Assembly (NCBI GenBank): GCA_900752445.1
Contig: CAADVN010000248.1
Coordinates: 1 to 10,684 of the forward strand
Length of the DNA: 10,684 nt
From: an uncultured Oscillospiraceae bacterium
GTDB lineage: Bacteria; Bacillota; Clostridia; Oscillospirales; Oscillospiraceae
Direction: 5' to 3'
The translations under genes and the position numbers were made by a program. The first letter of the stretch is position 1; the number at the start of each line of letters is the position of its first letter. The notes under the pieces were generated by a model. The model was not told where the DNA came from and did not search any database. It saw only the letters and a program-made list of their open reading frames with translations. Below, piece by piece: positions 1 through 6,447 of this stretch.

Positions 1-1020
1 AAGCACGATACAGTTCTTAAAGCTCGGCTCGGCGAACAGGCAGGGGGGGAATGCCAACAGGGGAAAAAAAAAACCCCGGGTTTTGGGGGGGGCCTCCCCG
101 GGTTGGACCCTTTCCAGCGGCGGCAGCGGAGCAGCCGACACAGCCGCCGAAAGCAGGCAGACCGCCAGATAGTGCCCAAGGCTGTTCCCGACCAGCAGAG
201 ACCAGAGCCCGGTCAGCCTCGCCACCGCGCGTACCAGCACGATGCACCAGGGGTGCAGCACATATACGAGCGCAGTGAAGTCGGCTATCCAGGCAGGAGC
301 CGTACCGCCGGGTATCAGCAGCAGCCGGAAGAGGAAATACATGACGATGGGCAGCATGAGGTACATGCTGTCGTGCTTCTGCCAGCCGAGATGCCGGAGC
401 AGCAGCGCCTCACAGAGCATGAGCGCAAAAGCGGCAGCAAAGCCGGCAAAATCCCGCTCGGCTTGTCCGGGTTTTGCGCTCCGGCCCAGCATGAGGAAGA
501 GCGGGGCGAAGAAAACGCCGTTTCTGGTGTAGCCGATGGCCTCATAGACCGGTGCGATAACGGGCAGCCCGCGGACCAGCCCGAACCAGCTGTCGCCCAG
601 CAGGCCCAGCGCGTACAGCAGGGCGGCGAGCGAAAGACCGTGCCTCAGCTTCGAGAGCAGCCGCGCGATGACAAGCCCCAGAAGTACCGCCGGGAAATAC
701 CACAGGTGATAGAAGCTCCCGTCAAGAAGCAGCTCTCGCAGGCCCGGAACGCTGTCCGAGTAGATGTTAAGCGGCAGATACAGTATTACCGCGGCGGCAT
801 ATATGAGCGTCGTCCGCTTCAGGAAAAGGCGCAGCTTTTCCGCGTCGCCCAGGACAAAATGCCCTGTCACCATGAAGAAGAAGGGCACGGCGACGCGCGC
901 CGCTGCGCGCGTGAGCACGAAATCTGCAGTACCGCTGAAACTCGTGAGCGGCGAGCAGTGGATGGCGACGACGAGGAAGGCCGCCGCGAGCCGGAAATAC
1001 TCAAGCTTTGCGCGTCTCAT
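1..1020 (-). CDS. vanT: VanT membrane serine racemase, N-terminal acyltransferase-3-like membrane domain (partial, runs off left edge)
   Basis: VanT proteins of D-Ala-D-Ser clusters join an integral membrane domain, thought to take up L-Ser, to a cytoplasmic PLP-dependent serine/alanine racemase that makes D-Ser. The 340 visible residues match the membrane half. Residues 8-30 carry YFRLAAAFLVVAIHCSP, residues 42-53 ARVAVPFFFMVT, and residues 254-264 the VLHPWCIVLVR segment typical of VanT. About ten hydrophobic helices are visible, the last near 283-297. The ATG at 1020 overlaps the vanXY stop as ATGA, and a GGAG lies 9 bases upstream (1030-1033). The racemase half would begin about where the window ends, so it cannot be seen. 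From about residue 310 (below position 100) the protein stops looking like VanT and no racemase motif appears in any frame, although this frame stays open to the edge. The homopolymer tract there makes that part unreliable. A stand-alone acyltransferase is possible but unlikely given the neighbours. Confidence 0.85.
   Translation of the reverse strand, partial: MRRAKLEYFRLAAAFLVVAIHCSPLTSFSGTADFVLTRAAARVAVPFFFMVTGHFVLGDAEKLRLFLKRTTLIYAAAVILYLPLNIYSDSVPGLRELLLDGSFYHLWYFPAVLLGLVIARLLSKLRHGLSLAALLYALGLLGDSWFGLVRGLPVIAPVYEAIGYTRNGVFFAPLFLMLGRSAKPGQAERDFAGFAAAFALMLCEALLLRHLGWQKHDSMYLMLPIVMYFLFRLLLIPGGTAPAWIADFTALVYVLHPWCIVLVRAVARLTGLWSLLVGNSLGHYLAVCLLSAAVSAAPLPPLERVQPGEAPPKTRGFFFPLLAFPPCLFAEPSFKNCIVL
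43..102. other. homopolymer-rich, probably corrupted sequence inside vanT
   Basis: Within 60 bases there are runs of 7 G (43-49), 4 G (60-63), 10 A (64-73), 4 C (74-77), 3 G, 4 T (81-84), 8 G (85-92), 4 C (96-99) and 3 G. Nothing like this occurs elsewhere in the window. It lies where the VanT linker between membrane and racemase domains is expected, and the protein loses family resemblance there. It resembles a low-quality read end or a collapsed or misjoined contig end rather than natural coding sequence. A true insertion or deletion scar cannot be excluded. Confidence 0.6.
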
Positions 1021-1742
1021 GCCGGTTTTCTCCATAGCGTGCAGATGTAGCCGTCCACGTTGTTGCCGGAGAGCTGGCAGGGCGCGTCCGCCGCGCTAAG
1101 GGCTTCGGCGCTTCCGGTGAAGCCGACGTGCGCCTCGTAATGCTCTTCCCTGCTCTCGAGCAGCCTGTCCGGGTAGGGGTAAGAGCGGAGCAGCTCAACA
1201 TATTCCTCCAGGCACAGCCCCAGTTCACACATTAGCCGCGCGTGTGGACGCCCGACATAGCGGAAATGCCAGGGCTCGGCGGCTATGCCCGTGACATGCT
1301 CCTTTCCCGCCTTATAGCGCTCGGTGAAGCCATAGTCTGCCGCCAGCTCCCGGAAACGCCCGCAGACGCCGTCATATGGGAATTCGGGACGTATGAAATC
1401 TATGCTGCCGGAGTTCAGCGCAAGGTCTATGGCGAGGCCGGTCTGGTGCTCGGAGCAGCCGGGCGCCGCCACGTATTTTCGGGTGAAGTCCGCGCCGTTC
1501 TCCAGCATTGAGCCGTCCCAGATGGCACGCTGTTCCCTCTCGGAGCGCCAGCCGCTCACCGCGACGATCTGCCCCGCAGCGCCAAGCCTCGACACAAGGC
1601 CCGTCAGCATGGCGGCAGCGCGGGCGTCCATGAGCACCTCGGAGCCCGGAAGCGCCGGGGCCATGGCGCCGGGACGCCTGTCAGGTATGGGATGCGCGGC
1701 GTTGACCAGCACGAGCAGGCCCGTCTGTATGCTGTATCCCAT
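1017..1742 (-). CDS. vanXY: VanXY bifunctional zinc D,D-dipeptidase/D,D-carboxypeptidase (VanG type)
   Basis: The predicted enzyme cleaves D-Ala-D-Ala and removes terminal D-Ala from pentapeptide precursors, clearing vancomycin-sensitive targets while sparing D-Ala-D-Ser. It has 241 residues and belongs to the VanY/VanX (M15B) zinc peptidases. The metal-site motif SEHQTGLAID is at 97-106 (H99 and D106 as ligands). EPWHFRYVG at 156-164 gives catalytic E156 and ligand H159. SGWRS at 64-68 supplies the usual active-site arginine. The tail QLSGNNVDGYICTLWRK (223-239) is also typical of VanXY of the G type. There is no signal peptide, consistent with a cytoplasmic enzyme. I chose ATG 1742 because a GGAGG (1750-1754) sits 7 bases upstream; a TTG at 1748 would be one base from it. 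The start is 2 bases past the vanG stop, and the end overlaps the vanT start by 4 bases, so the three genes are probably translationally coupled. Confidence 0.93.
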   Translation of the reverse strand: MGYSIQTGLLVLVNAAHPIPDRRPGAMAPALPGSEVLMDARAAAMLTGLVSRLGAAGQIVAVSGWRSEREQRAIWDGSMLENGADFTRKYVAAPGCSEHQTGLAIDLALNSGSIDFIRPEFPYDGVCGRFRELAADYGFTERYKAGKEHVTGIAAEPWHFRYVGRPHARLMCELGLCLEEYVELLRSYPYPDRLLESREEHYEAHVGFTGSAEALSAADAPCQLSGNNVDGYICTLWRKPA

Positions 1743-1744
1743 GC

Positions 1745-2800
1745 TCAAACCTCCAGTCCGAAGGCCACGAGCTCGTCGAGCAGCGCGCCGAAATCGTAGC
1801 CGATACCGCGCATCATGTTGGGAAAGCGGCTGTGCGAGGTGAAACCTGGTATGGTATTGACCTCGTTGAATACCAGACGGCCTGTCGGTTCAAGGAACAT
1901 GTCCACGCGCGCGAAACCACGGCAGCCCAGGGCGCGGTATATGCGCATTGCCGTCTGCTGTATACGCAGCTCTGTCTGGGCATCGACCCGGGCGGGCATA
2001 TGGATTTTAGAGCTTATAAGGTTGTACTTTTCCACATAGTCGAAGAGCTCGCCCTGTATTTCTATCTCGTCCGGACGCCCGGTCACGAGCCCGGCGTTGC
2101 CCATTACAGCGCAGCCGACCTCAAAGCCGGATATCGCCTCCTCGACTATGACCTCCCTGTCATATTTCAACGCCTTGCGCACGGCGCGGCGCAGGCCGGA
2201 TGGCTCCGTTACTTTGGTTATCCCGAAGGATGAGCCCGCGCGCACCGGTTTCACAAACACCGGAAATGCCAGCGCCTGCGTGAGTTTTAAAAGCTCAGCC
2301 TCAGAGGGCAGGCCAGTAAAGGTGACGGACTCCGGCACGTCCACGCCGGCAAGCGAGGCCAGCTTGTGCGCCCTGTCCTTGTCCATGCAGAGCGCCGAGG
2401 CCAGCGTGCCGCAGCCGATGACGGGTATGCCCGCGAGCTCGCAGAGCCCCTGTACCGTGCCGTCCTCGCCGAAGCGCCCGTGCAGTACGGGAAAGGCCGC
2501 GTCCAGCCGTGTCGTACGGACGCCGTTCGGGCGAAATTCCATAACTCCATGCAGGTCGCGGTCAGGCGAGATGACAGCGGGGATGCAGAGGCTGCGGTCT
2601 GTGTGCCATGTGTCATCCTCCAGCATCGAGGCGCCGCCGAAAAACCTGTACCACTCTCCGCCCTTTGTTATGCCGAGAAGTATAAGCTCGTACTTCTCGC
2701 TGTCCAAATTGACAATCACGGAGTGCGCGGACTCCAGCGACACGGGATATTCCGGTGAGCAGCCGCCGAAGATGACGGCTATCCTGAGTTTTCTGTCCAT
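1745..2800 (-). CDS. vanG: D-alanine--D-serine ligase, VanG type
   Basis: This ATP-grasp ligase of 351 residues should join D-Ala to D-Ser for incorporation into peptidoglycan precursors. ATP-grasp signatures are clear: VKPVRAGSSFGITK (183-196), VEEAISGFEVGCAV (219-232) and FNEVNTIPGFTSHSRFPNMM (311-330). The omega-loop region reads DYVEKYNLISSKIHMPAR (254-271); the EKY-type loop is that of D-Ala-D-Ser ligases (VanC/VanE/VanG), not of D-Ala-D-Lac ligases such as VanA. Other stretches (for example ALCMDKDRAHKLASLAGV, 136-153) closely resemble remembered VanG sequences. Substrate choice is inferred from this loop and from vanXY and vanT next door. An AGGAGG (2809-2814) lies 8 bases before the ATG. 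One oddity is near the N terminus: the motif is SPEYPVSLES (15-24), with proline at residue 19 where the family normally has glutamate or aspartate. A housekeeping Ddl is the alternative but is unlikely. Confidence 0.94.
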   Translation of the reverse strand: MDRKLRIAVIFGGCSPEYPVSLESAHSVIVNLDSEKYELILLGITKGGEWYRFFGGASMLEDDTWHTDRSLCIPAVISPDRDLHGVMEFRPNGVRTTRLDAAFPVLHGRFGEDGTVQGLCELAGIPVIGCGTLASALCMDKDRAHKLASLAGVDVPESVTFTGLPSEAELLKLTQALAFPVFVKPVRAGSSFGITKVTEPSGLRRAVRKALKYDREVIVEEAISGFEVGCAVMGNAGLVTGRPDEIEIQGELFDYVEKYNLISSKIHMPARVDAQTELRIQQTAMRIYRALGCRGFARVDMFLEPTGRLVFNEVNTIPGFTSHSRFPNMMRGIGYDFGALLDELVAFGLEV

Positions 2801-2808
2801 ATCATATG

Positions 2809-2814
2809 CCTCCT
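2809..2814 (-). promoter_or_regulatory. vanG ribosome binding site
   Basis: A perfect AGGAGG stands 8 bases before the vanG ATG at 2800. It begins one base after the T-tract of the upstream hairpin, so the terminator-like structure and the translation signal are contiguous. Confidence 0.85.
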
Positions 2815-2815
2815 G

Positions 2816-2868
2816 AAAAAATAAAAGCTCCGGTCCTGACGGTTCATATCCTATCAGAGACCGGGGCT
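2816..2868 (-). terminator. intrinsic terminator-like hairpin between vanS and vanG (possible attenuator)
   Basis: On the minus strand GCCCCGGTCT (2858-2867) pairs with GGACCGGAGC (2827-2836). This gives a 10-bp stem with one mismatch and one G-T wobble, extendable by an outer A-T pair. The 21-base loop (2837-2857) can form a small inner stem (TGA with TCA, GG with CC). The 3' arm is followed at once by TTTTATTTTTT (2826-2816), as expected for Rho-independent termination. It would end the transcript coming from vanS. No room remains for a promoter between the T-tract and the vanG ribosome binding site, so vanG expression must involve read-through, antitermination or initiation inside the hairpin. 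The rest of the gap (2869-2919) is comparatively AT-rich; I could not identify a convincing promoter or VanR site in it. Confidence 0.7.
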
Positions 2869-2919
2869 GAGTTTATTCGCAGAGGCTTTTGAAATGCTGC
2901 GGATTTGCGTATTTAATTC

Positions 2920-4029
2920 TTACGATTTTCTGACGTTCCCGAGCGGCAGCGTTACGGTGAAGACTATCCTGTTTTCCGAGCTTGAGGCCGATATCGTGCC
3001 GCCGTGGAGCTCGACTATCTCCTTTGCGATGGCCAGGCCCAGCCCGGAGCCGCCTGTGCGGCTCATCCTCGCGGAATCCAGACGGTAGAACTGCTCAAAG
3101 AGCCGCTCGAGCTGCTCGGGCGCTATCGTATCGCCGTGGTTTGAGAAAACGACCCGGGCGCAGTCCTCCGTGCTTGAGAGCTCAATGCTTATCTCCGTAT
3201 CCGAGTAGCTGTAATTCATGGCGTTGCGCAGGAGGTTGTCGAACACGCGCTGGAGCTTATCCGGGTCGCAGCTGATGGGCAGCTCGCGCGGCGCCGTTAC
3301 CCTGCAGCTCAGTCCGCGCTCGCGGAGCATCGGCGCGAATTCGTCGGCTATCTGCTCGAGCATGCGCGGAAGATCCACGCGCCTGCGGTCCAGCGTCACG
3401 CTTGTGAGCGAGAAGCGCGTGATGTCGAAGAATTCGTTTATAAGGTCCTCCAGCCGCTCTGCCTTATCGAGGGCTATGCCCGTATACTTCGCGCGCTGTG
3501 CCGGCGTCATCTCCGGCTCGTCCTGCAGGAGCGTGAGATAGCCGATGACAGAGGTCAGCGGCGTCTTCAAATCGTGCGCCAGGTAGACCACGAGGTCATT
3601 TTTGCGCCGGTCAGCCTCTTGCGCCGCGCGCCGCGACGCGAGCATGTCGGACTGTATCATGTTCATCTGGTTTTCAATGTCGTGCAGCGCCGAGGGCAGC
3701 ACTATGGGCCTGTCCCCGCCCTTGTACATCTGCTCCGTGGCTTTGACCACGTCCGAGAGATAGCCCAGCGTCTTGGCCCAGAAGATGAGGAAGATGACGA
3801 TATAGCCGATGACCAGGAAGACGATCATAAAAAAGATGACGTTGTTCCTGACCGTTATCAGGAATTCGTATATCGGCCCGCCGTTCCAGGGGATCAAATA
3901 GCAGACGAACATGCCGAAAAAAAGCATAACAAAGCTGGCCAGCGTAAAAAGCACGCAGGCGACGACGAACCTTGTCAGCACGCCGAGGGTGACGGAGCGC
4001 GTCAGCGCGGCGTTGCCTCTCCTACTCAA
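2920..4029 (-). CDS. vanS: VanS-type sensor histidine kinase
   Basis: This 369-residue membrane histidine kinase probably senses glycopeptides or cell-wall stress and phosphorylates VanR. Two membrane helices are visible, about 20-45 and 62-84, with an outside loop of only about 17 residues. A HAMP-like linker follows. The HisKA domain has the H-box AHDLKTPLTSVIGY (151-164) with phospho-acceptor H152. The ATPase domain has the N-box DNLLRNAMN (264-272), a G1-like SNHGDTI (296-302) and the G2 box GGSGLGLAI (326-334). The likely start is TTG 4029, which overlaps the vanR stop by 8 bases; no in-frame ATG precedes the first helix, and a downstream GTG (residue 17) is the only obvious alternative. 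The call as VanS rests on the adjacent VanR-like regulator and vanG-XY-T genes, since kinase sequence alone rarely fixes the signal. Confidence 0.88.
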   Translation of the reverse strand: MSRRGNAALTRSVTLGVLTRFVVACVLFTLASFVMLFFGMFVCYLIPWNGGPIYEFLITVRNNVIFFMIVFLVIGYIVIFLIFWAKTLGYLSDVVKATEQMYKGGDRPIVLPSALHDIENQMNMIQSDMLASRRAAQEADRRKNDLVVYLAHDLKTPLTSVIGYLTLLQDEPEMTPAQRAKYTGIALDKAERLEDLINEFFDITRFSLTSVTLDRRRVDLPRMLEQIADEFAPMLRERGLSCRVTAPRELPISCDPDKLQRVFDNLLRNAMNYSYSDTEISIELSSTEDCARVVFSNHGDTIAPEQLERLFEQFYRLDSARMSRTGGSGLGLAIAKEIVELHGGTISASSSENRIVFTVTLPLGNVRKS

Positions 4030-4717
4030 GTTGATACCCCACTCCCCATACGGTCTTTATAAAGCGCGGCTTGCGCGGCGGCTCGCCCAGTTTCTCGCGG
4101 AGCCTGCCGATGTGCGCCATGACCGTGTTGTTGTTGTCAAGATACTTCTCGCCCCAAACAGCCTCAAACAGCTCCTCGGACGACACCACGCGACCCTGAT
4201 TCTCGCACAGATACCAGAGTATTGAAAACTCGATGGGCGTGAGCTGGACCGGCTTGCCATAGAGCGTACACTTGTGCGTTTCGCGGTTTATGACGAGCCC
4301 TCGGATATCTCGCTCCTGTGTCGGCTGCGCCGCCGGCTCGGCCTGGTTATAACGAGTATACCGGCGCAGCTGGGTCTTGACACGTGCGACCAGCTCCAGC
4401 GGATTGAAGGGCTTTGTTATATAGTCATCGGCTCCTATCGTGAGGCCCATGATCTTGTCAATGTCCTCCACCTTTGCCGTGAGCATGATGATGGGCCAGA
4501 AATGCTCCTCGCGTATCTTGGCGCAGAGCGTGAAGCCGTCCATGTCCGGCAGCATGACGTCCAGTATCGCAAGGTCTAGCGGCTCCGACCTCACGCAGGC
4601 GAACGCATCTAGACCGCGGTAGAACTTTCTTACTTCAAAGCCTTCGTTTTTTAGATACAGTTCCACGAGGTCTGCTATCTCGACCTCATTGTCCACTATA
4701 AGTATCCTCTGTCCCAT
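4022..4717 (-). CDS. vanR: VanR-type response regulator (OmpR family)
   Basis: This 231-residue protein has an N-terminal receiver domain and a C-terminal OmpR/PhoB winged-helix DNA-binding domain. Once phosphorylated by VanS it should activate the vanG-XY-T genes. The receiver starts ILIVDNEVEIADLVELYL (5-22). The phospho-acceptor is D53 in ILDVMLPDMDGF, with switch T80 and K102 in GADDYITKPFNPLEL (95-109). The acidic pair is D-N rather than the usual D-D. The DNA-binding domain spans about 137-231 and ends in the typical KTVWGVGYQLE. The receiver is very like VanR proteins of glycopeptide clusters. ATG 4717 was chosen because GGGGAGG (4723-4729) sits 5 bases upstream; a GTG at 4723 would overlap it. 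The gene begins only 29 bases after the rqcH stop, leaving little room for its own promoter, so it may be co-transcribed with the housekeeping genes or use a promoter inside rqcH. Confidence 0.92.
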   Translation of the reverse strand: MGQRILIVDNEVEIADLVELYLKNEGFEVRKFYRGLDAFACVRSEPLDLAILDVMLPDMDGFTLCAKIREEHFWPIIMLTAKVEDIDKIMGLTIGADDYITKPFNPLELVARVKTQLRRYTRYNQAEPAAQPTQERDIRGLVINRETHKCTLYGKPVQLTPIEFSILWYLCENQGRVVSSEELFEAVWGEKYLDNNNTVMAHIGRLREKLGEPPRKPRFIKTVWGVGYQLE

Positions 4718-4746
4718 ACGCACCTCCCCGCTGCACCTACCAAAGC

Positions 4747-6447
4747 TCAGTCAATACAATGAGGCTCCACAGTAACGGTCTCGTAGTTCGTGTAGATGAC
4801 CTTGCCCGGCAGGGCGCCCGAGGGCTTCTTGACGTATTTGACCATGGTGAAATCCACGGCCACTTTGCCGGAGCCCGCCGCCTGGGAATATTTTGCCGCA
4901 AGCGCCGCTGCCTCAAGTATCGTGCCCTCGTCCGGGCGCGTGTCCTCGGCGCGGATGATGACGTGCGAGCCGTGCAGCTTCTGCACGTGCAGCCAGATGT
5001 CCGTCCGGCGCGCGGTCTTGAAGGTGAGCTCGTCGTTCTGCGTGTTCGAGCGGCCGATGAGTATCTCATAGCCCGTGGCGGAGACATGCCGTATCGGCCC
5101 GAGCGGCTTTATTTTGCGCTCTTTTCCGCCCTGTTTCGGTTGGCGCAGCACGCCTGCCGCTATGAGCTCGCGGCGTATCTCGGCGGCCTCCTTCTCGCTC
5201 TCGACGCGGCTGAGGTTGTCAAGCGTGCTCTCGAGGTAGTCAAGCACGGCCTTGCCCTCGGCTATGAGCTTTGTGAGGTGCTGCTCCGCCGCCGCGGCCT
5301 TACGGTAATCGCGGTATGCCGCCGCCGCGTTCTGCTGCGGCGTCTTGCGCGGGTCGAGCGCCAGCTCCACCGTCGGGCAGCCCTCGGTATAGTAGTCCTC
5401 GCACAGGAGCGTCCGCGCGCCCTTCCCAGCGCGCCAGAGGTTCGCCGTTATGAGGTCGCCGCGCCGGCGCAGCTCCTCCCTGCCTGCTGTCTTTTCGAGC
5501 TCCTGGCGCTGCTGGGCAAGCTTGCGCAGTTGCCTGTCGCGCAGGGTCTTCACCGTCTTCGTAAGCTCGTGCGAGACGCGGCGCATGCGCTCTGCGCGCT
5601 CGCGCTCGGAGTAGAACTCGTCCAGCAGCGCCGAAAAGCCGCCGCGCGGCTCGCAGCGCATCGCCTCGCCGTACTGCGTGATGCGCATGAAGCTGAAGTC
5701 CCGCGCCGCGCTGTTTTCCGTGAGCAGGTACGGCGTGAACTCGTGCGCCTGCACGCTCTCTGCATAGGCGTCCACCGCCATGGCAAGCTCGCCCTGCTCC
5801 GACCTGTGCGCCAGCTCCCGCGCGATGAGCGGCGAAAGGCCCGAAAAGGCGTCCATAAGGCGCTTTTCCGCGGGCTTGTCCCTGTCCGTATCCGCGAGCC
5901 GCGCCCGGCGCTCCTGTGGCGTGAGCTCGAGCAGGTTCGGTTTTGCCGGCTTCGGCGGCAGCCTGTACAGCATCCCGGGCAGGAGCCGCCTGTAGGCGTC
6001 CTCGCCGAAGTCCGCACGCCGCAGGCAGTCTATGATGACGCCCTCGCCGTCCACCAGCACGATATTGGACGAGCGGCCCATGAGCTCCACGGCCAGGCGC
6101 TCTTTGCTCTCCACGCCCAGCTCGTCGCGGCAGCTGAGCTCAAAGATGGCCATACGCTCGTTCTCCGGCTGCCAGAGCCGCTCCACGACCGCGCCGGTGA
6201 GGTGCTTGCGCAGCAGCATGCAGAACATCGGCGGCGTGTCCGGGTTCTCAAAGCGCTCGGATGTGAAGTGAAGCCTCGCCATGCCCACGCCCGCAGAGAT
6301 GAGCAGCCTTCGGCTGCCGCGCCTTGAATACAGCGAAAGGAGCAGCAGGTCCCTTGCGGGCTGCTGCACCTTGTCTATATGCGCGCCCTCAAGCTCGGGC
6401 GCAAGCTCGTCCATGAGTGCCGTCAGGCACACTGCGTCAAGCGGCAT
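4747..6447 (-). CDS. rqcH: RqcH / NFACT-family ribosome quality control protein (Rqc2 homologue)
   Basis: RqcH binds obstructed 50S subunits carrying peptidyl-tRNA and recruits tRNA-Ala to add C-terminal alanine tails that mark the nascent chain for degradation. Older annotations call the family fibronectin-binding (FbpA/PavA). The 566 residues match the usual length. They comprise an NFACT-N domain (about 1-215), helical and coiled-coil segments rich in R, E and K (about 285-330 and 385-445), and an NFACT-R domain near the C terminus. The latter has ATGYEILIGRSNTQNDELTF (457-476) and IWLHVQKLHGSHVII (485-499). The position of the D97-R98 pair needed for tRNA binding in Bacillus reads E97-R98 here. 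A GGAGG (6454-6458) is 6 bases before the ATG. The start overlaps the end of mrnC by 11 bases, so the two are probably coupled. No signal peptide is present, supporting a cytoplasmic role. Confidence 0.92.
   Translation of the reverse strand: MPLDAVCLTALMDELAPELEGAHIDKVQQPARDLLLLSLYSRRGSRRLLISAGVGMARLHFTSERFENPDTPPMFCMLLRKHLTGAVVERLWQPENERMAIFELSCRDELGVESKERLAVELMGRSSNIVLVDGEGVIIDCLRRADFGEDAYRRLLPGMLYRLPPKPAKPNLLELTPQERRARLADTDRDKPAEKRLMDAFSGLSPLIARELAHRSEQGELAMAVDAYAESVQAHEFTPYLLTENSAARDFSFMRITQYGEAMRCEPRGGFSALLDEFYSERERAERMRRVSHELTKTVKTLRDRQLRKLAQQRQELEKTAGREELRRRGDLITANLWRAGKGARTLLCEDYYTEGCPTVELALDPRKTPQQNAAAAYRDYRKAAAAEQHLTKLIAEGKAVLDYLESTLDNLSRVESEKEAAEIRRELIAAGVLRQPKQGGKERKIKPLGPIRHVSATGYEILIGRSNTQNDELTFKTARRTDIWLHVQKLHGSHVIIRAEDTRPDEGTILEAAALAAKYSQAAGSGKVAVDFTMVKYVKKPSGALPGKVIYTNYETVTVEPHCID

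Noticed and set aside
1743..1748. TTG start for vanXY at 1748
   Set aside because: It would lie one base from the GGAGG; ATG 1742 has proper 7-base spacing.
1745..2800. Reading the ligase as a housekeeping Ddl or as a VanA/VanB-type D-Ala-D-Lac ligase
   Set aside because: The EKY-type omega loop, the many VanG-like stretches and the adjacent vanXY and vanT genes favour D-Ala-D-Ser; no vanH dehydrogenase is present.
2779..2847. 22-residue leader-peptide-like frame starting in the hairpin loop before vanG
   Set aside because: Its only upstream purine stretch (AGG) is 2 bases from the ATG, too close to serve. It lacks runs of a regulatory amino acid and overlaps the vanG start. It is mentioned only as a possibility under the attenuation finding.
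4759..6327. Long plus-strand reading frame (522 residues) opposite rqcH
   Set aside because: It is antisense to a clear RqcH, has Arg/Leu/Ala-heavy composition from GC-rich complementary codons, and shows no recognisable domain. Similar plus-strand frames at 103-1050, 2097-2816, 7495-8292 and 9167-10249 were rejected for the same reason.
4747..6447. Calling the NFACT protein a surface fibronectin-binding adhesin
   Set aside because: No signal peptide or anchor is present, and the domain layout is that of cytoplasmic RqcH.
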